A stretch of DNA of 64,000 bases from CAZNPH01 sp964574985 (GTDB lineage: Bacteria; Bacteroidota; Bacteroidia; Bacteroidales; SM23-62). The stretch spans positions 20,243-84,242 of the forward strand of contig CAZNPH010000017.1 of NCBI GenBank assembly GCA_964574985.1, read 5' to 3'. Made by a program: the position numbers and the translations under genes. Numbering within the stretch: position 1 is the stretch's first letter; every line of letters starts with the position of its first letter. Positions 44,678 to 54,622 of the stretch are shown one piece after another. The notes under the pieces are model-generated. The model saw only the letters and a program-made list of their open reading frames with translations, ran no database searches and was not told the DNA's origin.

Positions 44678-47600
44678 TCACTGTTCCTTTCCGGCGAAGC
44701 ACATGACCCGCCCGTCTTTGGTGGCCAGGAAAAGCTTTTTGTTGGCGGCGGCCATTCCGTCCCAGACGGGTTGTGCACCCAGTTCGTATTTTGCCAGGAT
44801 CTTTCCGTCCGATGCGGAAACCGCCAGCAGAAGGCCCCCTTGTTTCCCCTCCAGGGCCTGTTTCTGTTGTTCCAGTTTTTCCTTCATTTCCGGATCATGG
44901 ATCCTGCGGAGCGCTTCGTTTTCATTAACCAGGTCGGGAGGCCCGGCGACAAAGATGTTCTCACCGGCCTTCACCATGGCCCGGGCCAGCAGGGGTATGC
45001 TGTCACTCCAGTGGAATTCCATGGACCGTGCAGGCTGCCGGCCCCATGTCTCTCCTGGCGGAGTGACGGTGTCGATCACCTCCGTTCTGTCTGCCGAATA
45101 TAAATGATATTCCAGGGGAGATATCCAGCGGTAATATTCAGGTCTTCTGGCAAAGGAGTAGACATTCTCATCGTCAAATACCATGATCCTCCCGCAGGGT
45201 GTGAATTTGCCTGCCTGGTGGTATCCTCCGTGCCCTCCTGCGAAGCTTTTCCCGTATACCCAGTAGGAACGGTGGAACCAGGAATCGTCCAGGAATCCGT
45301 ATGGAGCGAACAGGTGCCGTCCTTCTCCTTTCTGCCGTGAACCCTGGATGGAAGGGTTGCCTGAGTGGGGGCCCGGTTCGAGCCGGTTCCCTTCCTTGTC
45401 GAAACGCTGGGAGCGCATATACATGTATTGCCCGTCGCTGGAAAGTATATCGGGAAGTGCCACCGGCATGTTCAGTATCATTATGTTGTCCTGAAGGGTC
45501 TTCCCGGTTCCCGGAATGTTTTCATCCAGAACGGTTTCCGAAATGGTCTCGCCGGTTTCGGGATCCAGGCGGATAAGCCGCATGCCCCCGTTGAGGAACA
45601 TGGAGCGTCCCGCCACAAAGCAGGCAACGCCGTCTTCCACCAGGATATTCCCGTGTACCGGCCAGACGGATTCCAGTTGTCCGTATGCGCTCAGTTTCAT
45701 ATTCAGCGGGGTGGCCATGTATTTCCAGATCAATTTGCCGTCGGCGGCCCGCAGACAATACACCCATCCGTCCGCCGATCCGAACAATATACTGCCCTTG
45801 TATGCGGTGGGCGGGGAATCGATCCTTCCTCCCGTGGTGAATTTCCACAGGGTTCTTCCGCTTTGTTCATCCAGGGCAAGCAATTCGTGGGCATCCACCC
45901 TGGAAAGGAAGACCATTCCGTTTGCCACGGTTAAGCTGCTGAGCTTCCCGGATAATCCGGCTTCCCATTCCTTTTCGAGTCCGGCCCCGACTTCGGTGCC
46001 CGCGTTGCCGCTCCTGGCCGGGTCATGCCGGTAGGTGGGCCAGTCTTCACCGGTGGCCTTCATATTTTCCTCCACCGGTTCATCCCATGCCTCTCCCCTG
46101 ACCAGGCGATCGGTATTCCGGGCTGACCAGGGATCAGGGGTGTTTTGCTGTCCGGGTGCCAGGGCACAGAAACCGTACAGCTTGGATTCGGGGTAACATG
46201 CGCAATCGTGGGGTGGCGCATAGATGAGTCCGTTTGCCGGCATGATCCCGTAGAGGCATCCTCCGCGGACCCAGTGATTGATGGTCCATTTCTCATTTTC
46301 CAGGTCGATGCATTCGATGCCGGTCCGTGAGGTAAGCAGGAAATTCTCCGTGGCCTTGGCCGGATAGCAGCGGTGATGGAACCAGTATGTCTCCACTTCC
46401 GGCGGGATCTCTTTTACCACTTCCCCGGTGTGCAGGTCGCGTCCGGTGAAGGTCCCTTCATAACTCCCGTTCACAATGGGGGCGGTCCATACCAGTCCGC
46501 CTGCCACCAGGACATCCTCCGGGGACTGGTAACCCGACGGCGGGTGTTCGGCCGTCCACAGGATCTCGCCGGTTTCCGCGGAAAGGGCGTACATGGTGTC
46601 CCATCCGTGCTGATGGTATTTCATGTTCTCTCCCCCGCTGTACAGGACCACGCCGTCTTTGATCAGAAGGGTGACCGCGTAAAAAGAAGCGTATTCATTC
46701 CACCTGGGCATGGATTCCGCGGTCCAGACCTCCTCACCGGTGGCCTTGTCCAGGCAGACCAGGTCTTCCCCGTTGTGGAACAAAAGCTGCTTTTCCCCGG
46801 CTGCCATGGATACGGGCAGGACCGGTGTGTCTTTCTGCCATATGGCGGAACCGTCGTTCAGATCGACGGCAACCAGGCGGGACCGGATGTTTTTCCAGGG
46901 TTTATCCTTCATTCTTCCGGGATGATCCACAACAGTGATCCTTTCAATGGACTCCCAGTATGCTGTATCCGTGTTTACCATGGCATATAGGATGTTGTCC
47001 GAAACGATGATCTCCCTGGTTTTTTCCGTGCCCTCAAATTCACGGATGACATCGCCCGTGGACGCATCCAGTTCGCTGACCGGGGCATGCAGCCCCAGGG
47101 TGACATATACCTTGTCATCCACGGCCACCAGTCTGCGTGTGATCTGGGCCGGTCCGCTTTTGTAGGGCCAGAAGTGGCTTTGCCAGTGTTCGATGGGTTT
47201 TCTCCACAGCAATGTCCCGTTGAAGGCGTCGCGGGCAAACAGGGCCCATTCGGAAGGCAGTATGATGGAAGAGGTCGGGCCTTCGTCAAAGATATAGAAG
47301 ACCTTTCCTTTGGAAGAGACCATGGCGCTCATGCTGGCCATCCGGTCATGGTGGCGGGACCATCTGGACCCCCCGGTCCACTGGAGGCGCCTGGGAATGC
47401 CCACCTTCAGGTCACGGGATACGGCATTGTTGTCGGGCCCGTGCATGTAGTGTGTCCAGTCATCCATTTCATCCGGCCTGGGTTTGACCTTCTTTTCCCA
47501 TCCGTTTTCCTTTCTGGTCATCAGTACGCCGCCCGGACTCAATACCCGCATGGCTTCTTCAGCGGAGACCGCGGATGCTTCTTCGAGAACGGCCAGGTTG

Positions 47601-47929
47601 ACCAGGTTATCGGTGTAGGGCAGGGTTTTGCCCTCCAGCATTTCAACCGAAACCTGTCCGTACAGACCTTTTCCCCGGATATGTTTTCTCGCCCGCTCCA
47701 GGTCTTCACTCTCCGTTGCCAGTCCGTGCACCAGAAAACTTCCGTCCCGGTGCAGGGATGCGGTCAGTTTCCCCCCGGCACATCCGATATGGGAGACCAG
47801 CCCTCCCCTGATACCTGACCGGCTGATGATGTCCCCTGCTTCTTTGTCCGCACGATTGCAGCCTGAAGCCAGCAATATGAGAAGTCCGCCGGCAAATAGG
47901 ATTTTTGGCAGTGATGTTTTTGGTTTCAT
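44678..47929 (-). CDS. Methyltransferase-like/PQQ beta-propeller lipoprotein, paralogue 3
   Basis: The start is ATG 47929; the open frame runs further upstream, but that part overlaps paralogue 2 in another frame and lacks a signal. The 1,083-residue protein has lipobox LLASGC. The methyltransferase-like part shows GGLVSHIGCAGGKLTASL and MRVLSPGGVLMT. DDWTHYMHGPDNNAVSRD links to the first propeller. The hinge carries HHRCYPAKATENF, VRGGCLYGIMPANGL and HDCACYPESKLYGF. The second propeller contains GGRIDSPPTAYKGSILFG and ADGWVYCLRAADG. No CxxCH heme site is present, which speaks against a quinohemoprotein dehydrogenase. It is 25 bases downstream of paralogue 2. Confidence 0.8.
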   Translation of the reverse strand: MKPKTSLPKILFAGGLLILLASGCNRADKEAGDIISRSGIRGGLVSHIGCAGGKLTASLHRDGSFLVHGLATESEDLERARKHIRGKGLYGQVSVEMLEGKTLPYTDNLVNLAVLEEASAVSAEEAMRVLSPGGVLMTRKENGWEKKVKPRPDEMDDWTHYMHGPDNNAVSRDLKVGIPRRLQWTGGSRWSRHHDRMASMSAMVSSKGKVFYIFDEGPTSSIILPSEWALFARDAFNGTLLWRKPIEHWQSHFWPYKSGPAQITRRLVAVDDKVYVTLGLHAPVSELDASTGDVIREFEGTEKTREIIVSDNILYAMVNTDTAYWESIERITVVDHPGRMKDKPWKNIRSRLVAVDLNDGSAIWQKDTPVLPVSMAAGEKQLLFHNGEDLVCLDKATGEEVWTAESMPRWNEYASFYAVTLLIKDGVVLYSGGENMKYHQHGWDTMYALSAETGEILWTAEHPPSGYQSPEDVLVAGGLVWTAPIVNGSYEGTFTGRDLHTGEVVKEIPPEVETYWFHHRCYPAKATENFLLTSRTGIECIDLENEKWTINHWVRGGCLYGIMPANGLIYAPPHDCACYPESKLYGFCALAPGQQNTPDPWSARNTDRLVRGEAWDEPVEENMKATGEDWPTYRHDPARSGNAGTEVGAGLEKEWEAGLSGKLSSLTVANGMVFLSRVDAHELLALDEQSGRTLWKFTTGGRIDSPPTAYKGSILFGSADGWVYCLRAADGKLIWKYMATPLNMKLSAYGQLESVWPVHGNILVEDGVACFVAGRSMFLNGGMRLIRLDPETGETISETVLDENIPGTGKTLQDNIMILNMPVALPDILSSDGQYMYMRSQRFDKEGNRLEPGPHSGNPSIQGSRQKGEGRHLFAPYGFLDDSWFHRSYWVYGKSFAGGHGGYHQAGKFTPCGRIMVFDDENVYSFARRPEYYRWISPLEYHLYSADRTEVIDTVTPPGETWGRQPARSMEFHWSDSIPLLARAMVKAGENIFVAGPPDLVNENEALRRIHDPEMKEKLEQQKQALEGKQGGLLLAVSASDGKILAKYELGAQPVWDGMAAANKKLFLATKDGRVMCFAGKEQ

Positions 47930-47954
47930 GGTCTCATGTTTTTGATTGTTGGTT

Positions 47955-50900
47955 TTATCTGTTATCCATGACAGGGATTTTACCGAAACACAGAAGTTTC
48001 CCGGAACGTGTGGCGATGAAAAGATTCTCATTTGCAGCAGCCATGCCGTCAAAAACGGGAGATGCATCCAGTTTGTACCCGGCAATTTTCTCTCCGCTGG
48101 CAGGGGATACGATCCACAGGTATCCCTGATCCCTTTCCTCCAGGTGGAGCAGGGGATCTTCCGGGTCGATGATATCCGGCGGACCTGCAATGAACAAGGC
48201 ATTGCGGGCAAGGAGCATGGCCCGTGCCCGTACGGGGACCCATTCCTGCCATACGGTGGGTTCGGCCCTGGTGAGTCCGGGCCCCTTGTCGAAATTGACC
48301 GCCGGGTCACAATATTCGTTCCCTTCCCATCTCCTCCAGTAGAAATCTGCGATCCCCTTTTTCACACCGGGCAGCCATTTCACGGCTTCCGGGGAGTCCG
48401 TTGTATCCACCAGGATGGGTTCGGCATGGTTGTGATCGGCATACAACAGGTATCCTTTTCCCGGCCTGGAAAACGGGCTATGGACGTTCCTTTCCACAAA
48501 ACATTTGAGTCCGTACGTCAGCGAATCATTGAATGCCAGTATCTGACCCGCTTTGGGGGCCTGGTTCCCTATGTAATATCCCGGCCAGCGCCTGGAATAC
48601 ATCCAGAAGCTCCGGTCCCACCAGGAATCATCGAGGAGTCCGGATGCCGAAGTGGAAAACAGGTGGAGCCCGGTTTCGCTGTCCCCGAACTGGGTGATCT
48701 TCCTGCTTTCCTTTCTTTCCAGTTCAGGGGTGAACTCATCCCTGCGCATAAATATGGTATTTTCATCTGCAACCAGCACATCCGGAAGATGCCCCTCCAT
48801 GTCGAACGGCCTTCCGCATTCTTCAGGGATTTCGGGATAGGGACCTTCCAGGTGTTTTTCGTACCGAATTTCTCCGTTCACCGGATCGAGTCCGTATAAA
48901 TAGATCCCCCCGTCCAGGTACGAAGAACGGCCGGCGGCAAAGTAGGCGGTCCCGTCCTTGACCAGTACGCTTCCGTGCACGGGCCAGGCCGATTCAAGCC
49001 TGTTGAAGGCCACCATTCTCCGGTCATGGGGAGCGGCCCTGAAACGCCAGGCCGGTTTCCCGTCGCTGGCCCGCAGGCAGTAAACCCATCCGTCTGCCGA
49101 GCCGAACAGAACAGTTCCCTGATAAACAGTCGGGGGGGAATCGATGCGTCCGCCGGCGGTATATGTCCAGCGGATATTTCCCGTACCCGCATCCAGGCAA
49201 CAAAGCCTGTACATGTCTTTTTGTGCAACATAGATATTCCCTCCTGCAATAACCGGTTGGGTGAGTTTTCCGCCCAGACCTGCCTCCCAGTTTTTTTGCA
49301 GCCTGACCGGAAGATTCCCTGAAAAAGTGCCGCTGCGGGCAGGGTCATGCCGGAATGTCGGCCAGTCGTTGTTTTCTTGTTCATCATTTGTCACTGGCGA
49401 ATCATAGGCCGGTCCCTTTTCCAGCAGGGGACCCTCTCCTCCGTTCCACCGGTCCGGATCGATCCGCCCCGACAAGGCATTGAATCCGCTCAGCTTGGCA
49501 CCGATATAACAGAAACACGGGTGCGGGGGAGAATACAGGAGTCCGTTCGCCGGCATAAGTCCGAGCCAGCAGGAGCCGCGGACCCAGTCGTTCCGCATGT
49601 GACGGTTCCCGCTCAGGTCCAGGAACTCGACCCCGCGCTTGTTGAGCAGCAGGTATTTGTCGGTGGCCTTCCCCGGGTAACAGCGGTAATGGTGGCCCGG
49701 ACTGATCAGGTTTTTGATCTCGATGTGTTTTCTGACCTCCCCGGTCATCTGATCGTATCCGCTGGCCCTGATCAGTGTAAAAGCAGGTTCGGGGCCGGTG
49801 AAAAGGTCCTCGGCCAGACGCCTCCCTTCATGGTCCTCCCTGGGATGGCCATACCATACCAGGTTGTTGGCAAAGAAAAGATCCGATCCCTGTGCTTCCG
49901 GTCCCTGCCAGAGCGGTTCACCGGTTTCCGCCGACAGGGAAGTCAGCACATTGGGTGCCCTCCAGGAATCATGGGTATGATGGAGCAGGAGGACCGTCTT
50001 CCCGGTGGACACCAGGCTGTTGATCCACGGCCGGGAATACTGCCAGATTTGGTCTCCCGTTGCGATATCCATACAGAAGGCACCTTCTGCATTGCTGTAA
50101 TAAACCTTTCCGTCCCGGGAAGCCAGGGTCATTGAATTGAGCCGGTCCACTTCTTTTTGCCAGTCCGTTTCACCCGTTTCCGCATCGACAGCCATGATGA
50201 TTTCATTCTCACTGCTTTCCGGCTCGCCGGCCAGGTTTTTCTGTTTCCGGATGATCAGCTTGTTGCGGTCGGTGATGATCTCGTGTGCACCCCGGGTGTT
50301 ATCCACGACCCGCAGGATCTCGCCGGTGGCGGCATCGATAACCGAAACCGGGGCCCTGTAGCCGAGGGTAACATACAGTCTGTTCCCGTCAACCACCATC
50401 CCGCGGTACAGTTCCCGCGGGTAGGCAAAGCGCAATCCCATTTCATTCCAGTCCTTTCCGGACATTCTTTCCCGGTCCCATTCACGCCAGCCGTATTCAG
50501 GCATTTCTTTTTTCCAGAGGGTCACACCGTTGAAGGCATCCCTGGCCACAAGGGACCATTTGGACGGAAGGCGCGGATCCTTGATACCCGTGGGGCCTTC
50601 ATCCACGATGTAGAATATGCGTCCGGCGGCAGTCACCATGGCATGGACACTGCTGATGAATTCGTGGCTCCTGCAGTAAAGGGGCTTCCCTGCCCACTGC
50701 AAATGGCGGGGGGTCTCGACCTGTTCATCATGGGCCACGGCGTTGTTGTCTGCCCCGTGCATGTAATGGGTCCATTCGTCGATGTCATCCGGCCGGTCCT
50801 TGGTCCTGATCTGCCATTCACCGTTTTCCATGATACAGGCTTTTCCGCCCGGAACCAGGACACGCATGATCTCGTCACCGGTTGTGCCGTAAAGCTCCTT

Positions 50901-51251
50901 CGCGATGATGAGGTTGACCATGTTATCGGTATAGGGCAATTCCCCGCCTTCCCATATTTCAGCCGATACGGGTCCGTACACCCCCTGTTCATCAATCTCA
51001 TCACGCACCCGGCCCAGGGTCATTTCCCCCTGTACGAGTCCGTGCACCAAAAATCCGTCCCCCGCGTGGAGTCCGGCCAGAAATTTCCCGTCCTCCGCTC
51101 CGGGTTGAACGATCAAACCTCCTTTGGTACCGGTTTCCTTCAGAATATTATGAGCATCCTGTGCCTGTTTGTTGCATCCCGTTGATGACAACAGAACGGC
51201 AAGTGCTGCAATGGTCAGAAATCCTGATGATGGTTTTATCTGATGCATCAT
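47955..51251 (-). CDS. Methyltransferase-like/PQQ beta-propeller lipoprotein, paralogue 2
   Basis: The 1,098-residue lipoprotein has signal LLSSTGC. Its methyltransferase-like domain is the most degenerate of the four at motif I (GGLIVQPGAEDGKFLAGL), yet keeps LPYTDNMVNLIIAKE and MRVLVPGGKACIM. DEWTHYMHGADNNAVAHD follows, then the two propellers separated by HHYRCYPGKATDKY, VRGSCWLGLMPANGL and HPCFCYIGAKLSGF. Its ATG shares one base with the stop of paralogue 1 (TAATG), so translation should be coupled. The second propeller region contains an extra loop with repeated Trp residues (WWDRSFWMYSRRWPGYY). Secreted side of the membrane, function unknown. Confidence 0.8.
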   Translation of the reverse strand: MMHQIKPSSGFLTIAALAVLLSSTGCNKQAQDAHNILKETGTKGGLIVQPGAEDGKFLAGLHAGDGFLVHGLVQGEMTLGRVRDEIDEQGVYGPVSAEIWEGGELPYTDNMVNLIIAKELYGTTGDEIMRVLVPGGKACIMENGEWQIRTKDRPDDIDEWTHYMHGADNNAVAHDEQVETPRHLQWAGKPLYCRSHEFISSVHAMVTAAGRIFYIVDEGPTGIKDPRLPSKWSLVARDAFNGVTLWKKEMPEYGWREWDRERMSGKDWNEMGLRFAYPRELYRGMVVDGNRLYVTLGYRAPVSVIDAATGEILRVVDNTRGAHEIITDRNKLIIRKQKNLAGEPESSENEIIMAVDAETGETDWQKEVDRLNSMTLASRDGKVYYSNAEGAFCMDIATGDQIWQYSRPWINSLVSTGKTVLLLHHTHDSWRAPNVLTSLSAETGEPLWQGPEAQGSDLFFANNLVWYGHPREDHEGRRLAEDLFTGPEPAFTLIRASGYDQMTGEVRKHIEIKNLISPGHHYRCYPGKATDKYLLLNKRGVEFLDLSGNRHMRNDWVRGSCWLGLMPANGLLYSPPHPCFCYIGAKLSGFNALSGRIDPDRWNGGEGPLLEKGPAYDSPVTNDEQENNDWPTFRHDPARSGTFSGNLPVRLQKNWEAGLGGKLTQPVIAGGNIYVAQKDMYRLCCLDAGTGNIRWTYTAGGRIDSPPTVYQGTVLFGSADGWVYCLRASDGKPAWRFRAAPHDRRMVAFNRLESAWPVHGSVLVKDGTAYFAAGRSSYLDGGIYLYGLDPVNGEIRYEKHLEGPYPEIPEECGRPFDMEGHLPDVLVADENTIFMRRDEFTPELERKESRKITQFGDSETGLHLFSTSASGLLDDSWWDRSFWMYSRRWPGYYIGNQAPKAGQILAFNDSLTYGLKCFVERNVHSPFSRPGKGYLLYADHNHAEPILVDTTDSPEAVKWLPGVKKGIADFYWRRWEGNEYCDPAVNFDKGPGLTRAEPTVWQEWVPVRARAMLLARNALFIAGPPDIIDPEDPLLHLEERDQGYLWIVSPASGEKIAGYKLDASPVFDGMAAANENLFIATRSGKLLCFGKIPVMDNR

Positions 51252-54200
51252 TATTTTTTTGTCAGACAGAGCATGCTCCCGTTCATGGCGGAAATAAATA
51301 ATTTACCGTTCGCGGCGGCCATCCCGTCAAAAACAGGTGGTGATTCCAGTTCGTACTTGGCCATGACGCTCCCGTCTTCCGGTGAGGACAAAAACAGCAT
51401 GCCTTTGGTTTTCCCTTTTATTCCGGCTTCCATCTGTTCCATATCTCCGGTTGACGGAATGCCGGAGATGCAAAGTGCGTTTCCTGCAAGGACCATGGCC
51501 CTGACCAGAACGGGGACTTTTTTCTCCCAGTCAAGGGTCCGTTCCCCGTTTTTCTCCCTGCTTATGCTGCAAAGCCGGTAGTATATTTCCCTGACGTGAC
51601 CGCGGTCCCGGAAAAATCCCCAGTTTTTCCCCGGATCCATGCCCACATGGCTGCCGTGGTTGGCATACTGGTTGCGCCCGAAGCAAAAATAGCGGTCCCG
51701 GTCAAATGCAATGATCCTGCCTGCCGGCACATGGTTGCCGGCCTGGTGCCATCCGCCCCATCCGGACACATAATGGTCCGATACCAGCCAGTAGCTTCTG
51801 TGCCACCAGGAATCATCGAGTATTCCTGTGGGGCAGTACAGATGGGGAACGTTCTGTTCCTGCCGCACCAGGTCCGCCGAATACCTGTTCCGGCGCATGA
51901 AAACGGATTGTCCGTCGCCGGAAAGCACATCGGGTTTGGCCCCGGGCATCCCGAATCCCTCCACGATCCTTCCGGGTTGTTGTCCGGTGGAAGGATCCAG
52001 GTCATTGACCAGGGCCCTTGCCTGTACCCTTCCTGTTCCCGGATCGAGTCCGTACATATACAATCCCCCGTCCAGATATGAGGTCCTTCCCGCACAAAAA
52101 TAGGCCGTGTCGTTCATAATCAGGATATTCCCGTGTACCGGCCAGGCGGATTCAAGTTGTTCGCAGGCCATGACCCTGCGGTCCCACGGTCCGGGCCTGA
52201 ATTTCCATACCAGCGCACCGTCGCCGGCCCTGAGGCAGTACACATAGCCGTCGGCCGATCCGAACAACAGCATTCCTTTGTGGACGGTGGGCGGCGAATC
52301 GATCCTGCCCCCGGTGGTGAAATCCCAGAGGACCTTTCCGGATGCGGCATCCAGGGCATACAGGGTGTGTTCTTCCCGCCCCGCCACATAGACTCTGCCT
52401 CCGGCAATGACCGGAGCGGTCAGGTGTTTCGTGTGCAGCCGTGTTTCCCAGGCAGATTCGAGTCCGGTTGGGATAACCGTTCCGGTGCTGCCGCTTCTCA
52501 GGGGATCATGCCTGAGGGTGGGCCAGTCTTCAGGAGAGATGACCGGTGTTTCGTTTTCTGCAGGGACTTTGTCATAGGCCGGACCTTTGATCAGTTCAGG
52601 ACCTTTTTCCGCCGGTTCTTTTATGGCATGGGCAAATACATTGAGTCCGTTTAACTTGGCCTGGATATAACAGGCACAGGTGTGGGGAGGCACGTAGAGG
52701 AGTCCGTTTGCCGGCATGATCCCGTACTGGCAGGATCCCCTGATCCAGTGATGGGGAATGGCTTCGCCGGTGGCCATGTCGATGAATTCCACCCCGGCCC
52801 TTCCGGTGATGATGTATTTCCCGGTGGCCTTGTTCCGGTAACACCGGTGGTGACTCATCCCGATGTTATAGAATTCCTGGTCGGGCGGCCTTTCCGATAC
52901 GATTTCACCCGAACGTGGGTTCCTGGCGGCCGTGATCCCCGGATCCCTACTTCTTACAATATTGCCTGACCAGAGAAGATCTCCGGTTAACAGGACGTCC
53001 ACCGGGGCATTATATCCTTCCTGGCATTCTGTCCGCCAAAGCTCCTTTCCCGTTTCCGTATCGTATGCGATCAGCAGGCCCGGGGGCGCATTTCCGCCTG
53101 CTCCGCTGGGGACCCAGTGGATCTTTCCGGAAGGGTCTTCCGGGTTTCCCGGATTTTCACGGTCGGCTGAAAACAGGATGCCCTCCTGAACCACCAGGGT
53201 GGGGGTGGACCATCCCAGCCTCCAGCGGGCCACAGGGCGGTCAGCCTGCCATAATTCCTCACCCGTGGAAATGTCCAGGGCGGTCACCCCGGAAGGATTC
53301 TGATAATACACTTTTTTGCCGTCGGTGCACAGGGTGAGGGGCAGGGTTCCGGCGGTGGGCGGGCCGGCTCTTTCCCACAGCAAATCCCCGGTTTCCGTAT
53401 CGACGGCAAGCAGCCTTTTATTACGGGGTCTGGGGGTGGAGGAGGTGAGGGCCTGCCTGGGTCCGTGCAACCGCATCATTTGATGGATTTTTTTCAGGGC
53501 TGCTGTGTCTCCGGAATATTCTTCACCGATGTTCCGGGGTTCCAGGGAAGGCCTTTCCCCGGCCACCAGGTATAGAATTCCGTCCCGGTGGATGATCTCC
53601 ATGGTCCCATCCGTACCTTTATAGGTCCGCACAACCTCCCCGGTGGCAGCATCGAGTGCAACCAGGGGTTTGCCGAAGCCAAGAGTGGCATAGACCTTTT
53701 CCTTACCGGCCACCAGCCGGCGGGACAATTCCGGGGGTCCGCTGCGGAAGTCCCTGAGATGGTGTTCCCAGGGATCGATCTTTTTTCTCCATAACAGGAC
53801 CCCGTTGTAGGCATCCCTGGCCACCAGGTTCCACCGGGGTTCTATCAGGATAAAAGCGGCCGGGGCCTCGTCTGCAATGGAAAATACCCTCCCTCCGGAA
53901 GTGACCATGGCACTGACCGAGGACAGGTGTTCGTGGCTTCTCATCCAGCGGGGCCCGCTTTCCCATTGAAGGTAACGGGGCGGACCGGTGACCGAATCCC
54001 TGCCCACCGCATTGTTGTCGGGTCCGTGCAGGAAATGGGTCCATTCATCGGTTCCCTGCAGTGCCGGTTTGATGTGTATTTCCGGACGGTCTTCACCAGT
54101 AATGTATACTTTGCCTCCGGGGGCAAGGACCCTGAGCATTTCTTCTTCTGAGAGTCCGCTCCCCCGGCCGGCTACCAGCAGGTTTGCCAGGTTGTCGGAA

Positions 54201-54511
54201 TAGGGCAGATGGTCTTTGTCCCAGTACTCTACGGTGACTTTTCCCTGCAATCCCTTCCGGCGGATCCTGAGCAGGGCATCTTGCACATCTTCAGGGTTAT
54301 TCGAGAGTCCGTGTACAACATACCCTTCACCGGCATGCAGGGCCGTGGTCAGCTTTCCTTTACCTGTCCCCAGATGGACGATGAGTCCGCCACGGGTACC
54401 GGTTTCCTCCAGGATCAGGTCAGCTTTTTTCCTGAAACCGCTGCAACCGGCAGCCAATAACAATACCATTCCCGGAACAACCAATGTCCGGCCAATCTTG
54501 AGATACATCAT
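51251..54511 (-). CDS. Methyltransferase-like/PQQ beta-propeller lipoprotein, paralogue 1
   Basis: First of the four paralogues in transcription order, 1,086 residues, lipobox LLLAAGC. Motif I, GGLIVHLGTGKGKLTTAL, is the closest of the four to a real SAM site; LPYSDNLANLLVA and LRVLAPGGKVYI complete the domain (to about residue 140). DEWTHFLHGPDNNAVGRD, then propeller blades such as LDAATGEVVRTYKGTDG, the hinge HHRCYRNKATGKY / VRGSCQYGIMPANGL / HTCACYIQAKLNGL, and a second propeller with GGRIDSPPTVHKGMLLFG. A candidate promoter lies just upstream, between this gene and the sulfatase. Because the protein is exported, true SAM-dependent methylation is doubtful. Confidence 0.8.
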   Translation of the reverse strand: MMYLKIGRTLVVPGMVLLLAAGCSGFRKKADLILEETGTRGGLIVHLGTGKGKLTTALHAGEGYVVHGLSNNPEDVQDALLRIRRKGLQGKVTVEYWDKDHLPYSDNLANLLVAGRGSGLSEEEMLRVLAPGGKVYITGEDRPEIHIKPALQGTDEWTHFLHGPDNNAVGRDSVTGPPRYLQWESGPRWMRSHEHLSSVSAMVTSGGRVFSIADEAPAAFILIEPRWNLVARDAYNGVLLWRKKIDPWEHHLRDFRSGPPELSRRLVAGKEKVYATLGFGKPLVALDAATGEVVRTYKGTDGTMEIIHRDGILYLVAGERPSLEPRNIGEEYSGDTAALKKIHQMMRLHGPRQALTSSTPRPRNKRLLAVDTETGDLLWERAGPPTAGTLPLTLCTDGKKVYYQNPSGVTALDISTGEELWQADRPVARWRLGWSTPTLVVQEGILFSADRENPGNPEDPSGKIHWVPSGAGGNAPPGLLIAYDTETGKELWRTECQEGYNAPVDVLLTGDLLWSGNIVRSRDPGITAARNPRSGEIVSERPPDQEFYNIGMSHHRCYRNKATGKYIITGRAGVEFIDMATGEAIPHHWIRGSCQYGIMPANGLLYVPPHTCACYIQAKLNGLNVFAHAIKEPAEKGPELIKGPAYDKVPAENETPVISPEDWPTLRHDPLRSGSTGTVIPTGLESAWETRLHTKHLTAPVIAGGRVYVAGREEHTLYALDAASGKVLWDFTTGGRIDSPPTVHKGMLLFGSADGYVYCLRAGDGALVWKFRPGPWDRRVMACEQLESAWPVHGNILIMNDTAYFCAGRTSYLDGGLYMYGLDPGTGRVQARALVNDLDPSTGQQPGRIVEGFGMPGAKPDVLSGDGQSVFMRRNRYSADLVRQEQNVPHLYCPTGILDDSWWHRSYWLVSDHYVSGWGGWHQAGNHVPAGRIIAFDRDRYFCFGRNQYANHGSHVGMDPGKNWGFFRDRGHVREIYYRLCSISREKNGERTLDWEKKVPVLVRAMVLAGNALCISGIPSTGDMEQMEAGIKGKTKGMLFLSSPEDGSVMAKYELESPPVFDGMAAANGKLFISAMNGSMLCLTKK

Positions 54512-54560
54512 TGCAGTAAAAGTTTATGGTTATGATTTTAGGAAGCATACCGAAATTTCT

Positions 54561-54592
54561 CAAAATATAGCCAAATATTCCGGACTATTCAA
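54561..54592 (-). promoter_or_regulatory. Candidate promoter for the four-paralogue operon
   Basis: Minus strand: TTG (54590-54592), about 20 bases, then TATATTTTG (54561-54569), one base longer than the TAnnTTTG consensus. It lies in the 111-base gap between the sulfatase stop and the first paralogue, 50 bases before the start codon. Confidence 0.35.
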
Positions 54593-54622
54593 GGAAAATT
54601 GCATGTTCCTGCCGAATGAAGA

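Noticed and set aside
47930..48310. 127-codon N-terminal extension of propeller paralogue 3
   Set aside because: It overlaps the 3' end of paralogue 2, has no homology to the siblings, and would bury the lipoprotein signal that starts at ATG 47929.
41245..54511. PQQ-dependent alcohol dehydrogenases
   Set aside because: The propeller repeats are PQQ-like, but there is no CxxCH cytochrome motif, no clear vicinal Cys pair or catalytic Asp context of quinoprotein dehydrogenases, and the extra N-terminal domain does not fit.
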